Origin: a virus
DNA length: 26,351 nt
Virus record (IMG/VR): IMGVR_UViG_3300029319_000421
Span: 1 to 26,351 of that record
Strand: one strand, 5' to 3'
Shown: in pieces, positions 7,117 through 14,510 of the stretch
Numbering within the stretch: the stretch's first letter is position 1
Layout: the number at the start of each line of letters is the position of its first letter
Notes under the pieces: model-generated
What the model was told of the DNA's origin: nothing
The model's input: only the letters and a program-made list of their open reading frames with translations
The model's database searches: none
Translations under genes and position numbers: made by a program

Positions 7117-8091
7117 ATGCCGACGGAAAACGCACATAAAGCAGATGATCTTATTGATGTAGGCGAAGATAAAGGAGCTGAAATCAATTTAGATGATAAG
7201 GGTGAACCAGAAAAAGTTGAAGCACCCAAGGAAGAGAAGATAGAAGTCGAAGAGGTTACTGATGTCCCTGTTCAAGAGGACAAACGGGAACAACCTGAAG
7301 TTAAGACAGAAGATAAAAAAGACGAGTTAAAAGAATATAGTGAGGGCGTTCAAAAAAGAATTGCTAAACTAACTCGTAAAATGCGAGAAGCTGAAAGACA
7401 AAGAGAAGAAGCAATCGCATTTGCAGAAGCAGCTAATAAATCTAAATCAGATCTAGAAGGAAGACTTTCAAAATTAGATAAGTCTTATGTTTCTGAATTT
7501 GAAAGCAGAGTTAAAACTAATATGGCAGCAGCCAAGTTAGCTTTAAAAAATGCAATCGAATCTCAAAATGTTGAAGCACAAGTAGCAGCACAAGAGCAGA
7601 TAGCTAATTTGACTATGGATGCTGCAAGACTAAATGCTTTAAAAGTTGAAGGTGAAACTAAACCAAGAGAGGAAAAAGAAGTTAATATTAATCCTCAAAG
7701 AGTTCAACAACCTACTACAGATCCTAAAGCTGAAGATTGGGCTTTAAGAAATCCTTGGTTTGGTAATGACTCTGCAATGACTTACACAGCTTTTGATTTA
7801 CATAAAAAGCTTGTGGAAGAAGAAGGTTTCGACCCTAAATCTGACGAATATTATGCAGAAGTTGATAAAAGAATTAGACTTGAATTTCCGCATAAATTTG
7901 ATAAGGTAGAAGATACTACTACAGAAAGAGCAAAACCTGCTCAAACTGTAGCTTCGGCTAAACGTTCAGCCTCAACGAGTAAAGGACGCAAAACTGTCAA
8001 GCTCACACCTTCACAGGTAGCAATCGCTAAAAGATTAGGTGTGCCACTAGAAGAATACGCAAGACAATTAAATATCACGGAAGGAGTATAG
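7117..8091 (+). CDS. Capsid scaffold/assembly protein
   Basis: 324 residues, preceded by AAGGA. Residues ~1-70 are strongly acidic and disordered, 70-190 a long charged coiled coil (KRIAKLTRKMREAERQREEA and on), followed by a Pro/Thr linker. The second half holds DWALRNPWFGNDSAMTYTAF, an acidic/aromatic helix, and a basic C-terminus GRKTVKLTPSQVAIAKRLG with VPLEEYARQL. Acidic coiled-coil body with a basic C-terminal helix is the usual design of a scaffolding protein whose C-terminus binds the capsid protein. The LTPSQ.A.AK.LGVPLEEYA ending is one I recall in marine-phage proteins at this position. No protease motif is visible, so it is likely scaffold only. Confidence 0.75.
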   Translation: MPTENAHKADDLIDVGEDKGAEINLDDKGEPEKVEAPKEEKIEVEEVTDVPVQEDKREQPEVKTEDKKDELKEYSEGVQKRIAKLTRKMREAERQREEAIAFAEAANKSKSDLEGRLSKLDKSYVSEFESRVKTNMAAAKLALKNAIESQNVEAQVAAQEQIANLTMDAARLNALKVEGETKPREEKEVNINPQRVQQPTTDPKAEDWALRNPWFGNDSAMTYTAFDLHKKLVEEEGFDPKSDEYYAEVDKRIRLEFPHKFDKVEDTTTERAKPAQTVASAKRSASTSKGRKTVKLTPSQVAIAKRLGVPLEEYARQLNITEGV

Positions 8092-8095
8092 GCAT

Positions 8096-8557
8096 ATGGA
8101 AAATGAAAAAATAAGAACTTCTCGTGCGAGCCAAACAAGAGCTAAATCAGAGTTAAAAAAAGTTTGGACTCCACCCAACTCACTTGATGCACCTCCAGCG
8201 CCAACTGGATACAGACATCAATGGCTAAGATCCGAGATACTCGGACAAATGGACACTAAAAATATAGCGTCCTCTCTTAGAGAAGGATGGGAGTTAGTTA
8301 GAGCTGACGAATATCCAGAAGAGAATTGGCCAACGATGAATGAGGGTAGATACGCTGGTGTCATCGGGCAAGGAGGCCTTGTGCTGGCAAGGATACCAGA
8401 AGAGATTGCGCTTCAAATCGATGCTTATTATAAAAAGCAAAACGAAGACAAAGAAGAAGCAGTAGAGACCAATCTTTTGAAGGAACAGCACCCTAGTATG
8501 AGATTCTCAAAAGAATCAAATACTCGTGTAACCTTCGGTGGTACAAAGAAAAGCTAA
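8096..8557 (+). CDS. Conserved head-module protein of unknown function
   Basis: 153 residues, AAGGAG nine bases before the ATG. Recognisable blocks are PPAPTGYRHQWLRSEILGQM, NIASSLREGWELVRADEYPE and YAGVIGQGGLVLARIPEEIA. I recall the series GYRH.WLR.EI...D..N...LREGWE.VRADEYP ... GVIG.GGL.LARIPEE in many marine phages, always between the scaffold and capsid genes, without assigned function. The C-terminus is charged and probably flexible. Position implies a role in head assembly or as a minor head protein; this is inference from synteny. Confidence 0.72.
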   Translation: MENEKIRTSRASQTRAKSELKKVWTPPNSLDAPPAPTGYRHQWLRSEILGQMDTKNIASSLREGWELVRADEYPEENWPTMNEGRYAGVIGQGGLVLARIPEEIALQIDAYYKKQNEDKEEAVETNLLKEQHPSMRFSKESNTRVTFGGTKKS

Positions 8558-8604
8558 ACTATTAGCAATTCCTACCCAACGAAACAACTTAAAAGGAAAC
8601 AACT

Positions 8605-9258
8605 ATGGCAAACCAAACAGCTGGCTTTGGATTCAGACAAGCACCTACAGTAGGATCAACTCCTGCTACAGGTGGTCAAGCTGAGTACAAGGTCAAATCA
8701 GGTTTGGGTGTAGGAATTTTCCAGAACAATCCTGTTTCACAACAACATACGGCAGGTGACGATGGGTATCTACAAGATGCAGCAGCGGCCACTATGGACG
8801 ATGGAATAACTGGTGGAGCAGGTTGGTCAACTGGAACTTCAAACATTCAACCAATCGTAGGTGTGTTTAATGGAATATTTTATATAAATAGTTCTACAAG
8901 CAAACCTACTTTCGCAAACCACGTGTTGGCTAGTACTACGTTCGGAACGGACTATAATACTGGTTCAAGCGACGGAATCGGCTTTGTTAACGACAACCCT
9001 ATGCAAGAATATACTTGCAAAGCGGATGCAGCGGTAACACAAGCTAGTCTTTTACACACTTTTAATCCAAATGATGGAGCAACTGTCGGTACTTCTAGTA
9101 ACGGTCAATCGACTGTCACGTTAGATATTACTGGATCAGCGGCTACTTCAATGTTTAGAATTGTTAGAACGGCAAACGATCCGGCAAACGACGACAATGC
9201 TTCGGCTAATTCGAACGTAGTAGTTCAAATTTCGCCAGCAGCGTCAATTTCTAACTAA
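8605..9258 (+). CDS. Putative head decoration/structural protein
   Basis: 217 residues, AAAAGGAAAC before the ATG, 16 nt upstream of the capsid gene. The start (MANQTAGFGFRQAPTVGSTP) followed by EYKVKSGLGVGIFQNNPVSQ and later NIQPIVGVFNGIFYINSSTS follows the pattern I know from marine-phage capsid-associated proteins: a Tyr-rich strand, an 'I-F-x-N/G-x-P-V' turn, then a 'GVF.G..Y' strand. It is rich in beta-forming residues, Gly, Thr and Asn and low in charge, as expected for a virion surface protein. The C-terminal third (TVTLDITGSAATSMFRIVRT) looks like a small beta domain. Decoration protein is the best guess; unassigned virion protein otherwise. Confidence 0.68.
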   Translation: MANQTAGFGFRQAPTVGSTPATGGQAEYKVKSGLGVGIFQNNPVSQQHTAGDDGYLQDAAAATMDDGITGGAGWSTGTSNIQPIVGVFNGIFYINSSTSKPTFANHVLASTTFGTDYNTGSSDGIGFVNDNPMQEYTCKADAAVTQASLLHTFNPNDGATVGTSSNGQSTVTLDITGSAATSMFRIVRTANDPANDDNASANSNVVVQISPAASISN

Positions 9259-9273
9259 TAGGAGCAATTAACT

Positions 9274-10179
9274 ATGGCAATATCAAGAGCACAACTAGTT
9301 AAAGAACTAGAGCCTGGTCTAAATGCACTATTTGGACTAGAGTACAAACAATATGGCGAGCAGTGGGCAGAAATTTTTGACACTGAAACATCAGACAGAG
9401 CTTTCGAAGAGGAAGTAATGTTAGCTGGTTTCGCAAACGCATCAGTCAAACCTGAAGGTCAAGGCGTTCAGTTTGATCAAGCGCAAGAAACTTTCACAGC
9501 TCGTTACACTAACGAAACGGTTGCATTAGCATTCGCTATCACAGAAGAAGCTATCGAAGATAACTTGTATGACAGACTTGCGTCTAGATATACAAAAGCG
9601 TTAGCAAGATCTATGGCGTCTACTAAGAATATCAAAGGTGCAGCGGTGCTTAACAATGCATTTGATTCAAACTTCGCTGGTGGAGATGGTAAAGAGCTTT
9701 GCGCTACTGACCACCCAACATTAGCTGGTACATTATCAAATGAGTTAACAACACCCGCTGAACTTAACGAAACTTCATTAGAACAGTCGTTGATTGACAT
9801 CGCGGCATTTACTGATGAAAGAGGCCTAAAAATCGCAGCGCAAGGAGTAAGATTAATAATCCCTTCAGCGTTAAGATTTACTGCTGACAGACTTATGAAT
9901 TCTGCTGGTAGAGTAGGTACTGCGGACAATGACATTAACGCAATCAGAAATATGGGAATGATCTCTGGTGGATATGTAGTAAACAACTACTTAACTGCTG
10001 CGAAGAAATTCTTTATTAAAACTGATGTGCCTAATGGCTTGAAGCATTTCAATAGATCACCTATCAAAACTTCAATGGAAGGTGACTTTGATACTGGAAA
10101 CGTAAGATACAAAGCTAGAGAGAGATACGTATTTGGATTCTCTGACCCTAGAGGTATCTTCGGATCTAACGCAACATAA
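9274..10179 (+). CDS. Major capsid protein, Mu gpT-like
   Basis: 301 residues, close to the length of Mu gpT (about 305), with TAGGAG before the ATG. It starts ISRAQLVKELEPGLNALFGL and continues with YKQYGEQWAEIF, TARYTNETVALAFAITEEAI, YDRLASRYTKALARSMASTK (long spine-type helix), LCATDHPTLAGTLSN, RLIIPSALRFTADRLMNSAG and KHFNRSPIKTSMEGDFDTGN. These are the landmarks of the Mu gpT-type head subunit, an HK97-fold protein that builds the capsid shell. There is no long N-terminal delta domain, so the separate upstream scaffold probably supplies assembly guidance. G+C is visibly higher than in the surrounding genes, as expected for a highly expressed gene, and a strong terminator follows. Confidence 0.9.
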   Translation: MAISRAQLVKELEPGLNALFGLEYKQYGEQWAEIFDTETSDRAFEEEVMLAGFANASVKPEGQGVQFDQAQETFTARYTNETVALAFAITEEAIEDNLYDRLASRYTKALARSMASTKNIKGAAVLNNAFDSNFAGGDGKELCATDHPTLAGTLSNELTTPAELNETSLEQSLIDIAAFTDERGLKIAAQGVRLIIPSALRFTADRLMNSAGRVGTADNDINAIRNMGMISGGYVVNNYLTAAKKFFIKTDVPNGLKHFNRSPIKTSMEGDFDTGNVRYKARERYVFGFSDPRGIFGSNAT

Positions 10180-10191
10180 TAAAAAGATATT

Positions 10192-10222
10192 AAAGGGCCG
10201 ATCTTGTATCGGCCCTTTTTTT
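10192..10222 (+). terminator. Rho-independent terminator after the capsid gene
   Basis: GGGCCGAT at 10195-10202 pairs perfectly with ATCGGCCC at 10208-10215 around the five-base loop CTTGT, extended by AAA/TTT pairs, and is followed by a run of seven T (10216-10222). It starts 13 nt after the capsid stop codon and closes the head-gene transcript. Partial read-through would give capsid mRNA in excess over the tail genes. Confidence 0.9.
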
Positions 10223-10238
10223 ATAGTAAGGTGTGAAT

Positions 10239-10508
10239 ATGAAAAACTTCCGAGTACAAATCCGTGCGTATGGTTATTATGCAGACTTCCAAATATCATC
10301 AGAAGATGGCCCAATATCTATAGAAAATGCTATAGTTGACAAACTGGGAAAAGGTGATATAAAATGGGAAGATGAAGGGTTTTATAGTCCTTCACGAAAC
10401 TATATAACCTATGAGGAGGTTATAAATGGAGGAGATGATGCAACATCTACAAGACCTTTACACGAAGAAGAGGGGTCTGGATCTAGAATGGGAGCAGGAG
10501 CATCTTAA
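10239..10508 (+). CDS. Small conserved phage protein (RVQIRAYGYYADFQI)
   Basis: 89 residues from the ATG at 10239; AAGG at 10228-10231 favours it over the GTG at 10233. The body, MKNFRVQIRAYGYYADFQIS through NAIVDKLGKGDIKWEDEGFY and NYITYEEV, has an alternating hydrophobic beta-strand pattern. From about residue 63 onward the product becomes low-complexity (NGGDDATSTRPLHEEEGSGS) and runs for 83 nt across the next gene in another frame. I think the conserved protein ended near EEV and the tail is a read-on through the neighbour's ribosome site and coding sequence. Function unknown. Confidence 0.6.
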   Translation: MKNFRVQIRAYGYYADFQISSEDGPISIENAIVDKLGKGDIKWEDEGFYSPSRNYITYEEVINGGDDATSTRPLHEEEGSGSRMGAGAS

Positions 10509-10653
10509 AGAGGGTAGATATACTCTCAATATGGTTAAGATCGATAGAAAAGTTAGAGAAGTTCTTACCCACATAAGAGCAGCAGAAGCAAAAAAAGCTC
10601 ATATGGAAAATAAAGTTGAGGATGCGGCTCCACAAGTTTCAGTAGCTACTTAA
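10426..10653 (+). CDS. Small charged coiled-coil protein (75 aa)
   Basis: 75 residues with an ideal ribosome site, AGGAGG, 8 nt before the ATG. The sequence MEEMMQHLQDLYTKKRGLDL ... EGRYTLNMVKIDRKVREVLT ... is highly charged and helical throughout, probably a helical hairpin, with an Ala/Val-rich tail. It overlaps the preceding ORF by 83 nt in a different frame; its ribosome site lies inside that ORF. I do not recognise a family. The strong initiation signal makes translation likely. Confidence 0.65.
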   Translation: MEEMMQHLQDLYTKKRGLDLEWEQEHLKEGRYTLNMVKIDRKVREVLTHIRAAEAKKAHMENKVEDAAPQVSVAT

Positions 10654-10700
10654 TAAAAAGCTACATCGTTGAATAAAATCAATTCACATTACAGGCTCTC

Positions 10701-10729
10701 TTGCGCTCTAATTAAATGTGTTGTATAAA
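10701..10729 (+). promoter_or_regulatory. Possible sigma70-type promoter for the tail operon
   Basis: TTGCGC at 10701-10706 and TATAAA at 10724-10729 are spaced by 17 bases. The -10 box matches the consensus at five of six positions, the -35 box only at TTG. It stands in the longest non-coding interval of the window, about 90 nt before the next gene. In AT-rich DNA such matches arise by chance, and it overlaps an inverted repeat, so this is tentative. Confidence 0.3.
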
Positions 10730-10752
10730 AGACACACTATACAATTAATTAG
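10708..10752 (+). other. Interrupted inverted repeat in the leader (hairpin 1)
   Basis: CTAATTAA (10708-10715) pairs with TTAATTAG (10745-10752), and inside it TTGTATA (10721-10727) pairs with TATACAA (10738-10744) around a ten-base loop; a five-base bulge lies on the 5' arm only. No T-run follows, so it does not look like a terminator. As DNA it could be an operator; as RNA a bulged hairpin. It overlaps the candidate promoter. Confidence 0.5.
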
Positions 10753-10792
10753 AATACTGACGAGTATAGTCGACGGCCTAGAGACAGTATTC
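10752..10792 (+). other. Inverted repeat upstream of the 10814 gene (hairpin 2)
   Basis: GAATACTG (10752-10759) and CAGTATTC (10785-10792) are perfect 8-base inverted repeats around a 25-base loop that itself holds a CGA/TCG pair. The element ends 8 nt before the AGGAGG ribosome site of the 10814 gene, so as RNA it would form a stem directly above the translation start. It directly abuts hairpin 1, sharing one base. Confidence 0.5.
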
Positions 10793-10813
10793 AGAAACTA
10801 GGAGGATATAATT

Positions 10814-11275
10814 ATGGCACAAACTACGTTTTCAGGACCAATATTAGCTGGTACTATTAAAAATACTACAGGTACTACAGTTGGAACTGATATGAAAAAC
10901 ACAGGTCAAGTTGTAATGGCACAAACTTTTGCAATTGATCTTTCAAGCGGAGCAATCGCAGCTCAAGCATCGGATGTAATAATTCCAGCAAATTCACAAA
11001 TCATTGATTGTATTTTTGATGTTATTACAGCAGCAAACACTTCTACTAACATTAGTGTTGGTTTTGTTGGTGGCTCAGCTACTGCTCTTGTAAACGCTCA
11101 TACAATCGGAACAACTGCAGGTAGACAATACCCAACAACAACCGCTGGTGGAGCATTAGCTTGGGAAGATATTGGAACATCTGATCAAAGAATTAATTTT
11201 ACTAATTCTGCAGCAACAAATGCAGGTGAAGTTAGAATTACGATTACGTATCAGCAAAACAATAACTTAGCATAA
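10814..11275 (+). CDS. Virion structural protein, unassigned (153 aa)
   Basis: 153 residues with a strong AGGAGG ribosome site. It starts MAQTTFSGPILAGTIKNTTG and continues with beta-rich sequence low in charge: IDLSSGAIAAQASDVIIPAN, IIDCIFDVITAANTSTNISV, ending EVRITITYQQNNNLA. Alternating Thr/Ala/Ile strands with 'DVIIPANSQIID' are what I associate with small head or tail surface proteins in marine phages. First gene after the structured leader and framed by strong expression signals, so probably a high-copy virion protein. Decoration or tail-fibre subunit are both possible. Confidence 0.68.
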   Translation: MAQTTFSGPILAGTIKNTTGTTVGTDMKNTGQVVMAQTFAIDLSSGAIAAQASDVIIPANSQIIDCIFDVITAANTSTNISVGFVGGSATALVNAHTIGTTAGRQYPTTTAGGALAWEDIGTSDQRINFTNSAATNAGEVRITITYQQNNNLA

Positions 11276-11282
11276 TAATTTA

Positions 11283-11302
11283 GTGTGGGCTCCGGCCCAC
11301 AC
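11283..11302 (+). other. GC-rich hairpin with UNCG-type tetraloop
   Basis: GTGTGGGC (11283-11290) pairs perfectly with GCCCACAC (11295-11302) around the loop TCCG, giving C(UCCG)G in RNA, a member of the unusually stable UNCG tetraloop class. It lies 8 nt after one stop and 18 nt before the next start, with no T-run downstream, so it is more likely an RNA stability or processing element, or a weak terminator, than a strong intrinsic terminator. Confidence 0.75.
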
Positions 11303-11320
11303 ATAATTTAAGGAGAAACA

Positions 11321-11602
11321 ATGTCATCATACTCAAGTGATCAACAGGTAGCCAACGCTACAGCCGATGCTCAAATGGTTCCTACAACTCAACGAGCTAG
11401 GTTAACAGGAATACAAGCAGAGGGAGCTTCTGGATCTAAAATAATTTTTAAATCTGGTGGGGCTTCTGGAACTGCAATAGCTACGTTTGAGTTTGGATCT
11501 GAAGGAATAGATTTTTATGTTCCTGGTTCTGGAATTCTATTTGAAGAAGGAATTTATTTAGATCTAACAGCCACACCAAGTGTTACTATAACATTTACGT
11601 AG
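11321..11602 (+). CDS. Small virion structural protein, unassigned (93 aa)
   Basis: 93 residues, AAGGAG before the ATG. MSSYSSDQQVANATADAQMV is followed by RARLTGIQAEGASGSKIIFK, SGGASGTAIATFEFGSEGID and a strand-rich end (ILFEEGIYLDLTATPSVTIT). It reads as a compact beta-sandwich: R..L.GI......G...I.FK.G...G.....F......D.Y.PG.GI.F..GIY. I recall such small proteins in marine phages beside tail or adaptor genes, with no function assigned. It lies between the UNCG-type hairpin and the adaptor gene. Confidence 0.65.
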   Translation: MSSYSSDQQVANATADAQMVPTTQRARLTGIQAEGASGSKIIFKSGGASGTAIATFEFGSEGIDFYVPGSGILFEEGIYLDLTATPSVTITFT

Positions 11603-11611
11603 GAGTAAATT

Positions 11612-12706
11612 GTGGCTACTATAACTTACAAAGTAACCGTAGCAACGGGGACAACACAATACGGAACTGGTAATAGATTTTATATTAACGGTGAGCTAGC
11701 TCCTGTTTTGTATTTACAAGAAGGTAATACCTATATATTTGATCAATCTGATTCTAGTAATGCCTCTGGTGGTGTTCATCAAATTGCTTTTTCTAGAAAT
11801 CCAAATAATAGTCCAGTAGCTGCTTACACATCGGGTGTTACATCTACAGGGACACCAGGAAGTTCAGGAGCACAAACAACATTTAATGTTGCACCTGTAA
11901 GAACTACAGGCGCGCCTTTATTATTTTATTACTGCACAAATCACAGTGGTATGGGTAATACTGCACAAACTATTTCACCAACATCTGAAGAGACACAATT
12001 TAATCCTCAAATAGATGATATCATAGAAGAAGCATTTGAAAGAACAGGTGTTAAAAGTGCGAGAACAGGATATATGTTAAGATCTGCAAGAAGATCTTTA
12101 AACATTATGTTTCAAGAATGGGCAAATAGAGGCGTTCATTTATGGAAAGTAAAACTTGCAAAAGTTCCATTGGTAGAAGGTCAAGCAGAATATAATTTTG
12201 CAGCTGATTCAGAAAATTTTCCAGAAGATTTAGATACAGTTTTAGAAGCCTATTATAGAAATAATTCAAATGCAGCGGCTCCAGAAGATATTGCGCTTAC
12301 AAAAATAGATAGATCTACATATTCACAAACACCAAATAAGTTGGCAAAAGGAACACCATCACAATATTATGTGGAAAGAAAATTAAATCCAAGTATATTT
12401 TTATACACAACACCAAGTTCAAGTGTATCAGATTCTACAACTCCAAGTAATTTTCAATTTTGTTTTTATTATTTAGCAAAAATTCAAGATGCTGGTGCAT
12501 ATACAAATACATCAGATATAGTTAATAGATTTTATCCTTGTATGATGTCTGGTCTTGCATATTATTTAAGTCAAAAATATTCACCAGATAGAAGTCAAGA
12601 ATTAGAACGTAGATATGAAAGTGAATTATTAAGAGCTCTTGATGCAGATAATCAGGGCACATCTACTTTCATTTCACCACAAACATTTTATGGAGATGGA
12701 GTATAA
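11612..12706 (+). CDS. Head-tail adaptor protein with N-terminal cupredoxin-like domain
   Basis: 364 residues, GTG start, with AGGAG six bases upstream. Residues ~3-120 form a beta-rich domain with a complete type-1-copper-like ligand set: His56 (GGVHQIAF) and Cys108, His111, Met114 in YYCTNHSGMGN. This is the C-x2-H-x2-M loop plus upstream His expected of a cupredoxin; copper binding itself is inferred. From ~128 begins a separate helical module: FNPQIDDIIEEAFERTGVKS, YMLRSARRSLNIMFQEWANR and, near the end, FYPCMMSGLAYYLSQKYSPD. I recall this as the P22 gp4-like adaptor of marine phages, which seals the portal. No in-frame start lies between the domains, so it is a true fusion. The next ATG overlaps its stop by one base. 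Confidence 0.75.
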   Translation: MATITYKVTVATGTTQYGTGNRFYINGELAPVLYLQEGNTYIFDQSDSSNASGGVHQIAFSRNPNNSPVAAYTSGVTSTGTPGSSGAQTTFNVAPVRTTGAPLLFYYCTNHSGMGNTAQTISPTSEETQFNPQIDDIIEEAFERTGVKSARTGYMLRSARRSLNIMFQEWANRGVHLWKVKLAKVPLVEGQAEYNFAADSENFPEDLDTVLEAYYRNNSNAAAPEDIALTKIDRSTYSQTPNKLAKGTPSQYYVERKLNPSIFLYTTPSSSVSDSTTPSNFQFCFYYLAKIQDAGAYTNTSDIVNRFYPCMMSGLAYYLSQKYSPDRSQELERRYESELLRALDADNQGTSTFISPQTFYGDGV

Positions 12707-13341
12707 TGGGTAGATACGCTTCAGGAAAATATGCATACGCTATTTCAGATAGATCAGGATTAAGATTTCCTTATGATGAAATGGTTAGAGAATGGAATGG
12801 ATCATTAGTTCATTTTTCAGAATATGAACCAAAGCAACCTCAATTAGAACCAAAACCAGTTGGTTCTGACCCACAAGCTTTGTATAATCCAAGACCACAA
12901 CCTGCATCAAAAACAAGTTTAATACTTTTAGATTCTAATCCTTTTACAACTGTAATTTCTAGTGGAACAACTTTTGTAAATGTTTTTTCAGAAGATCATC
13001 AAAGAGCAGCAGGTTCTATAGTTAGATTTAGAGGTCCACCAGAAGTAATAGCAGCGGGTCCTGGTGGTGATGATTCAGATGACACTCCAAACTTACAACA
13101 ATTTCAAAATATACCTACATTTGACAACGTAAGTGATTTAAATAATACAAGTGGTTTTACAATTGCTTTAGGTAAAATAGATTCTTCGGGTAATATTACA
13201 GGAGCTACAACGACAGATCCTTTAACAGATCCAATAAATTTTTTTCATATAACTAGCACTAGCAATGCTACAACAGGAGGAGTATCTGGTGGTGGAGAAA
13301 ACTGTTCAGCAGGACCAGTAACATTGGAGGTAATTAATTAA
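12706..13341 (+). CDS. Virion structural protein (SGKYAYAISDRSGLRFPY type)
   Basis: 211 residues starting in a one-base overlap with the adaptor stop. The N-terminus MGRYASGKYAYAISDRSGLR FPYDEMVREWNG and the segment SDPQALYNPRPQP are landmarks I recall from marine-phage structural proteins ('GK.A...CDRSG.RYP...LV.EWNG ... DPQ.L.NPRP'). The middle is a beta-rich piece (TVISSGTTFVNVFSEDHQRA). The C-terminal third is Asp/Asn/Thr/Gly-rich and probably extended. It sits between two adaptor-type genes, so a neck or tail component is likely. No catalytic motif is seen. Confidence 0.68.
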   Translation: MGRYASGKYAYAISDRSGLRFPYDEMVREWNGSLVHFSEYEPKQPQLEPKPVGSDPQALYNPRPQPASKTSLILLDSNPFTTVISSGTTFVNVFSEDHQRAAGSIVRFRGPPEVIAAGPGGDDSDDTPNLQQFQNIPTFDNVSDLNNTSGFTIALGKIDSSGNITGATTTDPLTDPINFFHITSTSNATTGGVSGGGENCSAGPVTLEVIN

Positions 13342-13343
13342 TT

Positions 13344-14042
13344 ATGGCATACACTTTAACAAACTTAAGAGATGATATTAGAAACTATACTGAAGTTGGT
13401 AGTAATGTTTTAACGGATGCAGTTTTAGAAACTATAATTATAAATGCAGAAAATAAAATTCATAGAGCGATAGATACTGATCAAAGTGTATTTTATGCAA
13501 CATCAAATGCTATTGTTGGAAATAGATATGTTACGATACCTGATGATTTAAGAGCCATAAGATATGTACAACTTAAAGATTCAGCTGGGAATCAATTTTA
13601 TTTAGAACAAAAAGATACATCATACATAGCAGAATTTTACTCTACACCTGGTACATCAGCTGTAGATATACCTAAATATTATGCAAACTGGGATGAAGAA
13701 TTTTGGGTCTTAGCACCTACACCAGACCAAACTTATGAAATTACTTTAGCTTATGATAAGGAGCCAGAAACTATAACTGATACTACATCTACTCCCGCTC
13801 CAGCTACAGTTGGAACTTATTTGTCTAATAAATATCAAGATTTACTTTTATACTCGTGTCTGGTAAATGCATATGGATACTTGAAAGGTCCGGCAGATAT
13901 GTTACAATACTATCAAGGCCAATATAAAGAGGCAATAGAATCGTACGCGATCGAGCAAATCGGTCAAAGACGCAGAGACGAATATCAAGATGGTGAAGTT
14001 CGAGCTCAACTTAACGTTAAACCACCATCAAGTTATACATAG
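13344..14042 (+). CDS. Phage adaptor (head-tail connector) protein, SU10/gp6-like
   Basis: 232 residues, two bases after the previous stop. LTNLRDDIRNYTEVGSNVLT, LETIIINAENKIHRAIDTDQ, NRYVTIPDDLRAIRYVQLKD and a late SNKYQDLLLYSCLVNAYGYL helix, then YYQGQYKEAIESYAIEQIGQ. An N-terminal helical bundle, a central beta insertion ('F..LAPTPDQTYEITLAYDK') and two long C-terminal helices are the design of connector proteins that bind under the portal; I believe the SU10-type adaptor family fits best, but an HK97 gp6 or T7 gp11-like assignment is close. The C-terminal tail is Arg/Asp/Gln-rich and flexible. Confidence 0.72.
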   Translation: MAYTLTNLRDDIRNYTEVGSNVLTDAVLETIIINAENKIHRAIDTDQSVFYATSNAIVGNRYVTIPDDLRAIRYVQLKDSAGNQFYLEQKDTSYIAEFYSTPGTSAVDIPKYYANWDEEFWVLAPTPDQTYEITLAYDKEPETITDTTSTPAPATVGTYLSNKYQDLLLYSCLVNAYGYLKGPADMLQYYQGQYKEAIESYAIEQIGQRRRDEYQDGEVRAQLNVKPPSSYT

Positions 14043-14055
14043 GAGATAAAACAAT

Positions 14056-14502
14056 ATGGCAAACATAATACCAAATAGTTTTAGAGGTGCTCTCTTCGAA
14101 GCGAATCATAACTTTAAAGCTTCTGGTGGAAACACTTTTAAAATTTCATTATACACAACTAATCCATATACAACAGCTTCAACTGTTTATTTAGCAGGAA
14201 CTGGAAATGGCGAAGTAGATACAACAGGTGGAACTAACTATTCAGTTAAAACATTAACTAATTTTGGAGTTGCTTCGAGCACAGCAGTTGCTTCAGTTGA
14301 TTTTGATAATGTTACTTATAGTAGTGCATCTTTTACTGCAGCTTTTGCAGCAATCTATAATACAGATACAGTTGATGGAACAGCAAACAGATTAGTGGTG
14401 GTTTTAGATTTTGGTGGAAATAAGACAGCAACGAATGGTACTTTTACTATTACGTTTCCTGATCCAACTACACCGGCTAATGCAATCATAAGTATGGCAT
14501 AG
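14056..14502 (+). CDS. Small beta-rich tail/virion protein (148 aa)
   Basis: 148 residues, TAGGAG before the ATG. MANIIPNSFRGALFEANHNF continues with SGGNTFKISLYTTNPYTTAS and a Thr/Ser/Ala/Val-rich body ending in ATNGTFTITFPDPTTPANAI. The pattern 'N.F...L.....F...G..TFKI.LYT' with later 'D.V.Y..ASFTAAFAAIYN' is one I associate with a conserved marine-phage tail protein family, lacking an assigned function. It is the first of a group of four small genes before the large fibres and probably belongs to the same appendage. Confidence 0.68.
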   Translation: MANIIPNSFRGALFEANHNFKASGGNTFKISLYTTNPYTTASTVYLAGTGNGEVDTTGGTNYSVKTLTNFGVASSTAVASVDFDNVTYSSASFTAAFAAIYNTDTVDGTANRLVVVLDFGGNKTATNGTFTITFPDPTTPANAIISMA

Positions 14503-14510
14503 GAGAATAA

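Noticed and set aside
7117-8091. Scaffold protein as a scaffold-protease fusion
   Set aside because: No Ser-His or other protease motif is visible; the sequence is acidic coiled coil throughout.
10654-10813. A tRNA or attachment site in the longest intergenic region
   Set aside because: No cloverleaf, no T-loop consensus GTTCRA, no integrase in the window. The inverted repeats do not match tRNA arms.
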